From a virus, in IMG/VR virus record IMGVR_UViG_3300043137_000396, positions 1 to 33,285 of that record: a stretch of 33,285 nt of DNA. One strand, 5' to 3'. The stretch's first letter is position 1; each line of letters opens with the position of its first letter. Both the position numbers and the translations under genes were made by a program. Positions 25,215-31,706 of this stretch are shown in pieces. The notes under the pieces were generated by a model, which ran no database searches, was not told the DNA's origin, and was given only the letters and a program-made list of their open reading frames with translations.

Positions 25215-26114
25215 TTAATAACCTTTTTTAATAAGCGCTCTATTGAGTGCTTTAGATTCTTGGAATGTAAGCTGTAAATCAACTTCAGCTGGCATACCAT
25301 CTTTATGGAATGTTGGACTATTTGTATTGTATGTTACAGTCACTGAAGTTAAATATGAATTCATTACAGCAATCATGTTTTCGTTTTCAACACCTCTATT
25401 AAGGTATGTAATCTCAAAAATATCAGGGAACTTAAATGTTGCCATTTCAAGTGTACCTTCTCCACTAGTGTCACCGCCGCCACCGCCAAGTTCTGGATAT
25501 GCAGCAATACGGAAAAATTGTACGATCTTAATAATCTCACGAGCTTCTGCCTGTGAACGAGGGATCATTTTAAAACTATATGTAAATTGTCTAAGCGCAG
25601 GTGTCTTAAACAACATTTGTGTATGAGGGTTAGCAACCACACCAAGATTAATCTGTGCTTGTTGAGATGCACCACCTAAACCCTTTTCTTGAGAAAGAGT
25701 AGCTAGTCCTTGAGACACAGCGCTTTGTGCTAGTGGCTTGGCATTCTTTTTAACTTTATCGATGAATTCACCAGTATTTGCTGATGAGCCTGCTGCGTTA
25801 ACAGCCATACCGCCTAGACCAGTATCAGCATTATCGTATGATAAGTTATCATTAACTGAAACTCCTGCAGGCATGTATAGCGTTACGCTACCTAATGGTT
25901 TTTCTGCTAGCTTAGGAACTCTAAAATCAAGTACTCCGCTCTTTTTTACACGAGCCAAAGCAGAAAACTTAATAACGTTCTCATACTTTTGCACATCTCC
26001 CAATGGATATCGGTAACTTACCTGAGCTCCAAACGGATTAGTGAATAGGTCGACACCTAATATTTTAGTAATGGTTGACTTTACACTGCCAACTAGATCT
26101 GTAAGAATTGCCAT
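25215..26114 (-). CDS. 48: Baseplate tail-tube cap protein gp48 (gp48/gp54 family)
   Basis: 299 aa. The C-terminal half carries the family blocks 'NPHTQMLFKTPALRQFTYSF', 'MIPRSQAEAREIIKIVQFFR' and 'MNSYLTSVTVTYNTNSP', typical of the T4 gp48/gp54 tube-initiation proteins, which share the tail-tube fold. The N-terminal part has 'YRYPLGDVQKYENVIKFSA'. gp48 caps the hub and starts tube polymerisation. Here it heads the whole leftward baseplate unit, directly downstream of a perfect late promoter. gp48 and gp54 are paralogues in T4; I favour gp48 because another tube-fold gene at 27206 could take the gp54 role. Confidence 0.85.
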   Translation of the reverse strand: MAILTDLVGSVKSTITKILGVDLFTNPFGAQVSYRYPLGDVQKYENVIKFSALARVKKSGVLDFRVPKLAEKPLGSVTLYMPAGVSVNDNLSYDNADTGLGGMAVNAAGSSANTGEFIDKVKKNAKPLAQSAVSQGLATLSQEKGLGGASQQAQINLGVVANPHTQMLFKTPALRQFTYSFKMIPRSQAEAREIIKIVQFFRIAAYPELGGGGGDTSGEGTLEMATFKFPDIFEITYLNRGVENENMIAVMNSYLTSVTVTYNTNSPTFHKDGMPAEVDLQLTFQESKALNRALIKKGY

Positions 26115-26147
26115 AGATACCCTATAAGGTGAAATTTCTCTTTCTAG

Positions 26148-26155
26148 TATTTATA
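26148..26155 (-). promoter_or_regulatory. T4-type late promoter octamer TATAAATA in the divergent gap
   Basis: The minus strand reads TATAAATA in the 40-nt gap between divergent gp48 and gp4. It ends 33 nt upstream of the gp48 start and should drive the leftward baseplate operon; an AAGG-free leader with CCTATAGGGTATCT precedes the ATG. Its last base overlaps the gp4 ATG. On the plus strand the only candidate for rightward late initiation is the weak TATAAGGT at 26123-26130. Confidence 0.8.
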
Positions 26156-26598
26156 TGGCAACTTACAAAGGTTTTTATAGGGTGAAGAACCCTGCGAAAT
26201 ATGATGGCGATTTTAAGAACGTCGTCTATAGATCTCATTGGGAGATGCAAGTATTTCGATGGTGCGACTCAAATGATCAGGTCCTTAAATGGAGTTCTGA
26301 GGAGATAGTCGTGCCTTACTATCTCCCATTGGATAGAAAATGGCATCGATATTTTGTCGATGTCAAGTACACTACTGCTCAAGGTACATTCTTAGTAGAG
26401 ATTAAACCAAAGTCTCAAACACTACCTCCAAAGAAACCCTCAAGACAAACACAAAAGTACTTAGAAGAAGCTAGGACTTTTGTAAAAAATCAATGCAAAT
26501 GGAAAGCTGCTACAGACTATGCAAATGACCGTAATTGGCAATTTGTAATTTGGACTGAAGACACAATTAAATCCATGGGCATCCGGTTATTGACATAA
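26155..26598 (+). CDS. 4: Head completion protein gp4 (TnsA-like nuclease fold)
   Basis: 147 aa, close to T4 gp4 (150 aa), and collinear with it: 'YKGFYRVKNPAKYDGDFKNV', 'VYRSHWEMQVFRWCD', 'VLKWSSEEIVVPYYLPLDRK', 'HRYFVDVKY' and 'FLVEIKPKSQTLPPKK'. Glu in 'HWE', Asp in 'FVDVK' and 'VEIKPK' form the E-D-ExK layout of a PD-(D/E)xK/TnsA-like nuclease. In T4, gp4 is needed for DNA-filled heads to become competent for tail joining. The ATG has no evident Shine-Dalgarno sequence, but the frame offers no better start. First gene of the rightward unit. Confidence 0.93.
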   Translation: MATYKGFYRVKNPAKYDGDFKNVVYRSHWEMQVFRWCDSNDQVLKWSSEEIVVPYYLPLDRKWHRYFVDVKYTTAQGTFLVEIKPKSQTLPPKKPSRQTQKYLEEARTFVKNQCKWKAATDYANDRNWQFVIWTEDTIKSMGIRLLT

Positions 26599-26606
26599 AT
26601 AGAAGT

Positions 26607-27206
26607 ATGGCTACAACAAGTTTATTTGACAAAATGCGCAAAGGCATGACTGCCGAGGCGAATACTAATGCGTCTAGAAAATGGTTTGCTGATAAAGTAA
26701 GAGGTCTTAAAGGTAACATCAATTCAATGCAGATGTTAAAAGATCCTCATTTTATTAGAAAGACTACTTTTAGACCTGGATTTATGTATCACTTCATCTA
26801 TGATGCGCTACATAAAGAAACACTACCTTATTTTGACCGTTTTCCGTTAATCGTTGCCGTAGCACCTGCAGAAGGTGGATTCTATGGAATGAACTTACAT
26901 TACGTTGCTCCAGTACCACGAGCTCGCTTATTGGATAGTTTATTATTAACGACAAACAATGAGAATTATGATGAGACAACAAAATTTAGAATCAATTACA
27001 ATATTCTAAATTCTGCTGCTAAGTTTAGGTGGTTTAGACCATGCTTTAAACGATACTTGTTTTCTCAGGTTGAATCGAAGATTATGTTAGTACCTTCTTC
27101 AGAATGGGAAATTGCCATCTTTTTACCAACAGAAAAGTTTGTTGGTGCAAATAAGACCAAAGTTTGGAGAGAATCCAAGAAAATGGTTACAGGATACAGA
27201 GCATAA
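26607..27206 (+). CDS. Conserved T4-like phage protein, probable DNA end protector gp2-like, 199 aa
   Basis: The sequence has a family pattern I associate with T4-like 'DNA end protector' proteins: 'NASRKWFADKVRGLKG' at the start, 'RPGFMYHFIYDALHKETLPY', 'FDRFPLIVAVAPAEGGFYGM', 'NLHYVAPVPRARLLDSLLLT', then 'AAKFRWFRPCFKRYLFSQVE' and 'WEIAIFLPTEKFVGANKTKV'. gp2 and gp4 are neighbours in T4 as well. At 199 aa it is shorter than T4 gp2 (274 aa), and I cannot align it to T4 directly, so the name is provisional. Gene starts 8 nt after gp4 and its stop overlaps the next ATG (TAATG). Confidence 0.65.
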   Translation: MATTSLFDKMRKGMTAEANTNASRKWFADKVRGLKGNINSMQMLKDPHFIRKTTFRPGFMYHFIYDALHKETLPYFDRFPLIVAVAPAEGGFYGMNLHYVAPVPRARLLDSLLLTTNNENYDETTKFRINYNILNSAAKFRWFRPCFKRYLFSQVESKIMLVPSSEWEIAIFLPTEKFVGANKTKVWRESKKMVTGYRA

Positions 27207-27856
27207 TGCAAATCGACAAGTTTAAATCAGTAATTGGCAAACGTGGAGGATTAGCTCCGCAAAATCGTTTTGCCGTGTATATGGCATTGCCATTGATTAG
27301 TTTTGATCCACAAGATCTAATAGCTAAAGTATTTGATCAAGGTGCAAATACTAGCGGAGGTTTATTTGGTATCAATGATCCACGAGATGTATCAATCTTG
27401 TGTGATTCAGTTACCATGCCTGGACGTCAGATTGCAACCAACGACTTGCAAAACAATTTGCTTGCTGTAAAAATGCCATACACGTATATGAATGATGATG
27501 TTACATTCTCATTCCATATTACAAACGATCACTTCATGAAAAAATATTTTGAGAAGTGGTTCAATCAGATCGTTGATCGTCGTTCAATGACAATTAAATA
27601 TAAGGCTCAATATGCAACGGATGTTATCATTCAGCAATTGGACCAGCGCGATGTTCCTGTTTACACATGCACATTACGTAACGCATTCCCTACTACTATT
27701 GCTGGTTATGAAGTAAGCAATGCAGGGGAAAATCAAACACAACGTATGCAAATTACCCTAGCATACGATGATTGGTATGAAGAGGGTTTTGTAGAATCTA
27801 TTCTGTCCAAAGGCAAAGTGCTTCTTGGATCAGTTGGAAAAACATTTGGTTTTTAA
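27206..27856 (+). CDS. Tail-tube-fold protein (gp54/gp19-like), 216 aa
   Basis: The order 'GGLAPQNRFAVYMALP', 'ILCDSVTMPGRQIA', 'MPYTYMNDDVTFSFHI', 'MKKYFEKWFNQIVD', 'YATDVIIQQLDQRDVPVYTC', 'NAFPTTIAGYEVS' and 'MQITLAYDDWYEE' is characteristic of myovirus tail-tube-like proteins (T4 gp19/gp54 and relatives). The start at 27206 is chosen because it overlaps the previous stop codon; an upstream in-frame ATG at 27164 would add 14 unlikely residues inside the previous gene. A tube initiator (gp54-equivalent) next to gp26 is my preferred role; the major tube protein is the alternative. Confidence 0.75.
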   Translation: MQIDKFKSVIGKRGGLAPQNRFAVYMALPLISFDPQDLIAKVFDQGANTSGGLFGINDPRDVSILCDSVTMPGRQIATNDLQNNLLAVKMPYTYMNDDVTFSFHITNDHFMKKYFEKWFNQIVDRRSMTIKYKAQYATDVIIQQLDQRDVPVYTCTLRNAFPTTIAGYEVSNAGENQTQRMQITLAYDDWYEEGFVESILSKGKVLLGSVGKTFGF

Positions 27857-27874
27857 TTTTTATTGGAGTATATT

Positions 27875-28588
27875 ATGTCTTTACCTATTGTTTTAAACAC
27901 GCCGAAATATGAAGTTGAATTACCAATTTCAAAGAAAACGGTTACATATCGTCCTTACTTAGTTAAGGAAGAAAAACAATTGATGGTTGCTATGGAATCA
28001 CAAGATCCAAGCATGATCATTAAAACTGTACAAGATATCATTGATGCTTGTACATTTGGAGAAATTAAGTCCAAGACTTTGCCAACGGCAGAATTAGAAT
28101 TATTATTCTTAAAACTCCGTTCTAAGTCTATTGGAGAAACATCTACTATAGGTTATGCATGTACATCATGTGAACACACTAATCCTGTAACCATCAATTT
28201 AGATACTATTGAGATTGATTTTGGTGACAAACAACTTGAAAATAAGATTATGCTTACAGATCAAGTTGGTGTACGTTTAAAATATCCAACAGCAGACGAA
28301 TTAACTAAGGTCTTGCAGTCTAAAAACGGCCAGATCGAAAACACATTTGCTTTAATTACTTCATGTATCGATATGATTTTCGATACAGAGAATATATACG
28401 AGGCAAAAAACTTAGAACGTAAAGAGATTGACGCTTTCGTTGAATCCTTGAACTCTAAGCAATTTGAGAAGATCAAAGAATTTTTTGAATCAACTCCGAA
28501 ACTAAGAAAAGAAGTAAACTTCAAGTGCGAGAAGTGTGGTACACACAATGACATCATGGTTGAAGGTTTGCAGAATTTTTTCGGATAG
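27875..28588 (+). CDS. 26: Baseplate hub assembly protein gp26 (tail-assembly-chaperone-like), 237 aa
   Basis: It is recognised as the T4 gp26-type family by 'LPIVLNTPKYEVELPISKK', 'YRPYLVKEEKQLMVAMES', 'IDACTFGE' and 'ELELLFLKLRSKSIGE'. Two CxxC pairs, C96/C99 (YACTSCEHTN) and C218/C221 (KCEKCGTHND), should bind one zinc ion. The start at 27875 follows GGAG with 6-nt spacing; the in-frame ATG at 27863 has no ribosome-binding site. The last codons (AAT TTT TTC GGA TAG) contain a -1 slippery heptamer, so a fraction of ribosomes may continue into the gene 51 frame. Acts in hub/tail assembly. Confidence 0.9.
   Translation: MSLPIVLNTPKYEVELPISKKTVTYRPYLVKEEKQLMVAMESQDPSMIIKTVQDIIDACTFGEIKSKTLPTAELELLFLKLRSKSIGETSTIGYACTSCEHTNPVTINLDTIEIDFGDKQLENKIMLTDQVGVRLKYPTADELTKVLQSKNGQIENTFALITSCIDMIFDTENIYEAKNLERKEIDAFVESLNSKQFEKIKEFFESTPKLRKEVNFKCEKCGTHNDIMVEGLQNFFG
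28576..28582 (+). promoter_or_regulatory. -1 ribosomal frameshift site, T TTT TTC
   Basis: In the gp26 reading frame the codons are AAT TTT TTC GGA TAG, giving the X XXY YYZ heptamer T TTT TTC two codons before the stop. Slipping back by one base keeps both tRNAs paired and enters the open frame that ends at 28776. A 10-bp stem-loop follows 19 nt downstream. The result would be a 300-aa fusion (236 residues of gp26 plus 64). Confidence 0.75.
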
Positions 28589-28776
28589 CTCTCTCACACG
28601 ATAGTCTTGAAAACCACTTCAAGACTAACTTCATTATGATGCAACATCATAAGTACAGTTTAACCGAATTGGAACATATGATACCGTGGGAGAGAGAAAT
28701 TTATATTGCAATGTTGATCGAGTATATTAAAGAAGAAAACCAAAGGGTCAAAGAACTCAACAACAAATATAAATGA
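28582..28776 (+). CDS. 51: gp51-like baseplate hub assembly protein, -1-frame extension of gp26
   Basis: The frame encodes 'RIALSHDSLENHFKTNF' followed by 'IMMQHHKYSLTELEHMIPWE' and 'REIYIAMLIEYIKEENQRVK', ending NNKYK. It matches the conserved 'hhkysl-elE-miPWErEiYi-lL' pattern of T4-like gp51 proteins, and genes 26 and 51 are adjacent in T4 too. The frame is open only from 28564, and no ATG, GTG or TTG occurs before the tandem ATGs at 28636/28639; neither has a good ribosome-binding site. The first 18 codons are coding in character, so the most economical reading is expression by frameshifting from gp26. Internal initiation (45-46 aa) remains possible. Confidence 0.75.
   Translation, partial: RIALSHDSLENHFKTNFIMMQHHKYSLTELEHMIPWEREIYIAMLIEYIKEENQRVKELNNKYK
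28602..28627 (+). promoter_or_regulatory. 10-bp perfect stem-loop downstream of the slippery site
   Basis: TAGTCTTGAA (28602-28611) pairs perfectly with TTCAAGACTA (28618-28627) around the 6-nt loop AACCAC. It lies inside the gene 51 frame, 19 nt after the slippery heptamer. This is further than the 5-9 nt usual for -1 frameshift stimulators, so it may act through a pseudoknot, may contribute weakly, or may instead hide the ATG at 28636. Confidence 0.6.
28768..28775 (+). promoter_or_regulatory. Late-promoter-like element TATAAATG
   Basis: The plus strand reads TATAAATG (one mismatch from TATAAATA) at the end of gene 51, overlapping its stop codon. It lies 12 nt before the holin ATG, and GAAGGA (28775-28780) is the holin ribosome-binding site. 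The leader would be very short, so this is tentative. Confidence 0.3.
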
Positions 28777-28786
28777 AGGAACTAAT

Positions 28787-29221
28787 ATGACCGAAGAAGT
28801 CAAGCCAGCTATGAGCGAGAGCGAAAAGAAAAAAGAAGATTGGATGAACAGCAAATGGCGTCCAATGATGGGTTGGATGTACATGGTAGTTTGTACAGCC
28901 GACTTCGTTCTATTCCCAATTCTTTGGTCTTTAGTTCAGGTTATCGGTGGTGGAAAAGTAGAAACACAATGGTCGCCTATTACTTTACAAGGCGCAGGAC
29001 TTTTCCATATGGCAATGGGTGCAATCCTTGGTATCGCTGCTTATGGTCGCACACAAGAAAAATTGGGTGGTGCTAATAATGGTGGTGCAGTAATTCCTGC
29101 TCCAGCAGCTGCTTCTCCAACTCCAGCAGTAGTAACACCAACAGTACCAACTCCAACTGTTGCTGCACCTGCTGTGGCTAAACCACCACCAGTTATTGCA
29201 GTACCACCAAAGGTAAGTTAA
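28787..29221 (+). CDS. Probable holin, two membrane segments, 144 aa
   Basis: After a charged N-terminus (SESEKKKEDWMNSKWRP) come two hydrophobic segments, about residues 27-52 (MMGWMYMVVCTADFVLFPIL...) and 66-86 (ITLQGAGLFHMAMGAILGIA), then 'YGRTQEKLGG'. The pattern 'KWRPm-gW------DF--fPi---l' with 'GRT-EK--G' after the last segment is typical of phage holins of this group. Residues 98-144 are a Pro/Ala/Thr/Val-rich low-complexity tail of unknown role. GAAGGA precedes the ATG by 6 nt. It would permeabilise the inner membrane at lysis. Its position between the tail chaperone and tape measure is unusual, so another membrane role is possible. Confidence 0.7.
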   Translation: MTEEVKPAMSESEKKKEDWMNSKWRPMMGWMYMVVCTADFVLFPILWSLVQVIGGGKVETQWSPITLQGAGLFHMAMGAILGIAAYGRTQEKLGGANNGGAVIPAPAAASPTPAVVTPTVPTPTVAAPAVAKPPPVIAVPPKVS

Positions 29222-29222
29222 T

Positions 29223-30908
29223 ATGGCAAAGAAGAAAAAATCCGGGGCGCATAACCCAACTACTCCAGGCGGAGCAGATAGCGTACGCGGTAATTTAGGT
29301 TCGTTAATAGACAAAGTCAAAGAGACCAATGGTCTATTAGAAGCGTCAGCCGACATGACGTTTACCCAAACCTATGCTCTACAAACTGTTAACAATGTTA
29401 TCTTAGACATCTACGCTGATGTACACAATATTGCCACTTTAATGACTGGCAATAGTTTGAAAGAAAAAGAACGTACATTAGAAGAACAAAAGAACTGGGA
29501 AGAAATGCTCAAGGCCATCAAAGATGGTAAGAAGCCTGCAGTATCTCAAGAAAAGAAAGGCGATTTTTCTTGGCTTGGTTTAGCTGCATCTTTGGTTGCT
29601 GGTTTAGTTTTAGGTGGTATCGCATTCATTAAGAACTATATCAAAGGTCTACAAGTATTTTGGGCTGCTATGGCTAAAGCACTTAAAGTAGATGGTCTTA
29701 TTGCTAGTATCTTTTCAAAGATTTCTAAAGGATTTACCTACATAACGGAGTTATTGGGCGGAGGTTTCGCCAAAGCCTGGAATTTCGTTAAAGGTTTATT
29801 AGGCGAGATGAAGTGGATACAAAGCATCAAGAACTTTTTTGGTGGTATCGCTGGTTGGGTAGTAAAAACATTTAATCTTGGTGGTCTAATGGATGACTTT
29901 GCCAGTTTAGGCAAGAATCTAAAAGGCATCTGGGAAATGATGGGTAAACCATTACAAGGATTAGCAAAGATCTTCGGTGGTGGAGGTGGTGGCTTATTAA
30001 GTTACTTCGATGATTTACTAAAGTTCTTTGCCCCACTAACATCTTTCTTCAAAGGTTTAGGTGCAATCCTTGGTAAGTTAGCATTACCACTTCAAGTTAT
30101 CATTGGCATTTGGGACACAGTAACAGGTGCATTAGAAGGATGGAATAAAACTGAGGGAGATTTCCTAGCCAAATTTATGGGCGGTCTTGCTGGTGGTTTA
30201 ACAGGTCTATTGAATGGTTTGATTGGTGGATTATTAGATCTACTTAAAGATGGTCTATCATGGATCCTCAGTGCATTAGGATTTGACAAAGCTGCTTCTA
30301 TCCTTGATAGCTTCTCGTTCTCAGATCTTATCACAAAGATAGTCGGCGGTTTGTTTAGTATGGTCGAGAGTATGGTACGATTTGTGATCGACATATTCCA
30401 GAAGGGACCAGGACAAGTCATCGAAGGACTAGGTAACTTCATGTCTAATATGGCTGAGAAAGCCAAAGACGTATTGAAGTCTCTATTAAGAATGGTACTA
30501 CCAAATCCTGCTGGTAGTTTCATGGAGAAGTTAGCTGCTAAGGCTATCCCAGATTCTGTGTATACATTTGCTGGTATGGATCCTAAGACAGGTAAATCTG
30601 CAGAGGCAAGTCCAGAGGCCAAGGCAACTGAAGCTGCTGTACCTCAAATACAAGCTAAACAAGCTATTGTACCAGTCCAATCACAAGAGACTCTACAGCA
30701 AGCCCAAGACCGATTGAATAAATCAGTCGAGGAAGGCAATATGAGTAAGGCAGATGCAAACGTAGAGAAGATGAAGTTAGGTCTACGTCCAAGCTTTGGT
30801 CGTGCAAACCAAAACGCTAATACAAATATGCAAGCACAAGCAATTCCAATCACAGCAAGTACAACTAAATGGGATCCAGAAGATGCAATGGCTCGTGGCG
30901 CACGTTAA
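29223..30908 (+). CDS. Probable tail tape-measure protein (gp29-like), 561 aa
   Basis: It begins with a basic leader (MAKKKKSG) and a helical region (to ~110). Long Gly/Leu-rich hydrophobic segments follow: 'FSWLGLAASLVAGLVLGGIA' near 120, 'LPLQVIIGIWDTVTGALEGW' near 295 and 'FMGGLAGGLTGLLNGLIGGL' near 320. The C-terminus is Ala/Gln/Lys-rich with helices. This is the usual composition of tape measures, and the length is close to T4 gp29 (590 aa), predicting a T4-like tail length. The place just after gp26/gp51 mirrors the chaperone-then-tape-measure order of tailed phages. No recognisable enzymatic domain. Direct similarity to gp29 could not be verified. Confidence 0.65.
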   Translation: MAKKKKSGAHNPTTPGGADSVRGNLGSLIDKVKETNGLLEASADMTFTQTYALQTVNNVILDIYADVHNIATLMTGNSLKEKERTLEEQKNWEEMLKAIKDGKKPAVSQEKKGDFSWLGLAASLVAGLVLGGIAFIKNYIKGLQVFWAAMAKALKVDGLIASIFSKISKGFTYITELLGGGFAKAWNFVKGLLGEMKWIQSIKNFFGGIAGWVVKTFNLGGLMDDFASLGKNLKGIWEMMGKPLQGLAKIFGGGGGGLLSYFDDLLKFFAPLTSFFKGLGAILGKLALPLQVIIGIWDTVTGALEGWNKTEGDFLAKFMGGLAGGLTGLLNGLIGGLLDLLKDGLSWILSALGFDKAASILDSFSFSDLITKIVGGLFSMVESMVRFVIDIFQKGPGQVIEGLGNFMSNMAEKAKDVLKSLLRMVLPNPAGSFMEKLAAKAIPDSVYTFAGMDPKTGKSAEASPEAKATEAAVPQIQAKQAIVPVQSQETLQQAQDRLNKSVEEGNMSKADANVEKMKLGLRPSFGRANQNANTNMQAQAIPITASTTKWDPEDAMARGAR

Positions 30909-30972
30909 GAAGATTAGGAAGTTTTTAAACGACCTACCTAAATCAGACCCGAAGGATTTTCCTTCATACTAA
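30883..30972 (+). CDS. Possible overlapping small ORF, 29 aa
   Basis: In the +1 frame relative to the tape-measure gene, an ATG at 30883 opens MQWLVAHVKKIRKFLNDLPK followed by SDPKDFPSY and a stop that abuts the terminator stem. The sequence is amphipathic and basic, then ends in an acidic/Pro segment. Upstream only a weak AGAAG is visible. It could be a real micro-gene, a shifted C-terminal extension of the tape measure, or chance; the evidence is slight. Confidence 0.3.
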   Translation: MQWLVAHVKKIRKFLNDLPKSDPKDFPSY

Positions 30973-30995
30973 AAAGGGACCTCACGGTCCCTTTT
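30972..30995. terminator. Symmetrical rho-independent terminator
   Basis: AAAAGGGACC, loop TCAC, GGTCCCTTTT form a perfect 10-bp hairpin with T-runs on both strands (the T-run continues to 30997 on the plus side). It lies between the rightward tape-measure unit and the leftward small genes, and should stop transcription from both directions. Confidence 0.9.
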
Positions 30996-31086
30996 TTATT
31001 GCGTCTCTTAATATCCAGTAGGCATAGTTTCCCACGACACCAAAACCCCATGCTAATTGCCACCATGGTAAATCGAATACTTCCAT
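30982..31086 (-). CDS. Small membrane peptide, 34 aa
   Basis: The protein reads MEVFDLPWWQLAWGFGVVGN followed by YAYWILRDAIKKGP. It has a single Trp-rich hydrophobic segment (residues 8-26) and a basic C-terminus, as in a one-pass inner-membrane peptide. The ATG overlaps the stop of the upstream gene (TAATG) and has an excellent ribosome-binding site (GGGAGG at about 31095-31100, 8-nt spacing). The stop codon lies in the loop of the terminator hairpin, so the gene uses all the DNA up to it. Function unknown; lysis control or superinfection exclusion are guesses. Confidence 0.7.
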   Translation of the reverse strand: MEVFDLPWWQLAWGFGVVGNYAYWILRDAIKKGP

Positions 31087-31316
31087 TATAGAATCCTCCC
31101 AAGTACTCTAAAGATTAAGAGATCCAGTTCTCGTTCATATTCTTTCCCCAATCTCTTTGCTTCATAGATGATATTGAGTAGGTTCTTATTATCATCGCCG
31201 TCCCAATCACAATCAGACGGAAGGGCCCCACGACGTTCTAATTCTTCCTTTAGTTCATCTGTATCGATGTCATATAGATCTACATCCACATCTACGTTTA
31301 CTGTTACATATCCCAC
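31086..31316 (-). CDS. Small acidic phage protein, 76 aa, GTG start
   Basis: The 76-aa protein has alternating 'VNVDVDVDLYDIDTDELKEE' then 'LERRG', a pattern seen in small hypothetical proteins of many tailed phages ('vdVdLddidtdeLieELerRg'). An acidic helix-rich C-terminus follows. The start is GTG at 31316: AAGGAG at 31325-31330 lies 8 nt upstream, and no ATG is in frame nearby. Four phased TATAAT boxes upstream (31366-31401) suggest host-type early promotion. Function unknown. Confidence 0.75.
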   Translation of the reverse strand: MGYVTVNVDVDVDLYDIDTDELKEELERRGALPSDCDWDGDDNKNLLNIIYEAKRLGKEYERELDLLIFRVLGRIL

Positions 31317-31365
31317 TTCGCGCGCTCCTTAAATATTAGGCAGAGGACCCCCACGAGCCCCAAAG

Positions 31366-31405
31366 ATTATACTGAATTATACTGAATTATACCTAATTAT
31401 ACCAC
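31366..31405 (-). repeat. Four 10-bp tandem repeats, each with a TATAAT box on the minus strand
   Basis: The plus strand reads ATTATACTGA twice, then ATTATACCTA and ATTATACCAC. On the minus strand this gives TATAAT four times at exactly 10-bp spacing (plus-strand positions 31366, 31376, 31386, 31396). These are consensus sigma70 -10 hexamers, one per helical turn, about 50 nt upstream of the GTG start at 31316. No clear -35 box was seen. A multi-start early promoter or a polymerase/regulator-binding array is plausible. Confidence 0.6.
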
Positions 31406-31614
31406 AAAAATAGTCTGTAGTACACTGGTACGTAATACTGTTTCTTATAGTATACAAACTGTAGTATTCTGTATACAATGAGAAACAAACAACCTATAGG
31501 CCCGTGCCCAAGGGCCCGTGCGGGGAACAATGTGAAGGTTGTAAGGTATTAATCTCAGTGAAGCAGTATGGGATACAGTATTACCCTAGGGGGATTTTTC
31601 TACCTATCAACTAA

Positions 31615-31629
31615 GATAGCAAAGCTATC
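31615..31629. repeat. Small perfect hairpin GATAGC-AAA-GCTATC
   Basis: A perfect 6-bp inverted repeat with a 3-nt loop, flanked by TATCAACT on both sides (31605-31612 and 31626-31633). It is possibly a protein-binding site; it is too short to be a terminator and has no T-run. Confidence 0.4.
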
Positions 31630-31670
31630 AACTGGCGAATATAATAACCAAATCTGTAAATTAACTGCTC

Positions 31671-31706
31671 ATCCCTGGGGATATTCTGCCCCACCCCGGG
31701 ATTTTT
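31671..31706 (+). terminator. Possible plus-strand terminator hairpin
   Basis: ATCCC pairs with GGGAT (31671-31675 with 31698-31702), and GGGG pairs with CCCC inside (31677-31680 with 31689-31692), followed by TTTT. A second GGGATTTTT lies at 31591-31599. If functional, they would end rightward transcripts starting inside the non-coding region, where no ORF exists. Confidence 0.35.

Noticed and set aside
24497-25300. 267-aa version of gp53 starting at 25300
   Set aside because: The first 29 codons overlap gp48 and do not resemble the family; the conserved N-terminus begins at the ATG at 25213.
26594-26601. Late promoter CATAAATA before the gp2-like gene
   Set aside because: One mismatch and essentially no leader before the ATG at 26607; probably chance within the end of gp4.
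27164-27856. Longer start for the tail-tube-fold protein
   Set aside because: The extra 14 residues lie inside the preceding gene; the ATG at 27206 overlaps the preceding stop as elsewhere in this genome.
31366-31405. CRISPR array
   Set aside because: The repeats are 10 bp and contiguous without spacers.
31481-31560. tRNA gene in the GC-rich part of the non-coding region
   Set aside because: No cloverleaf with T-loop (GTTCRAANC-type) and matching acceptor stem could be found by eye.
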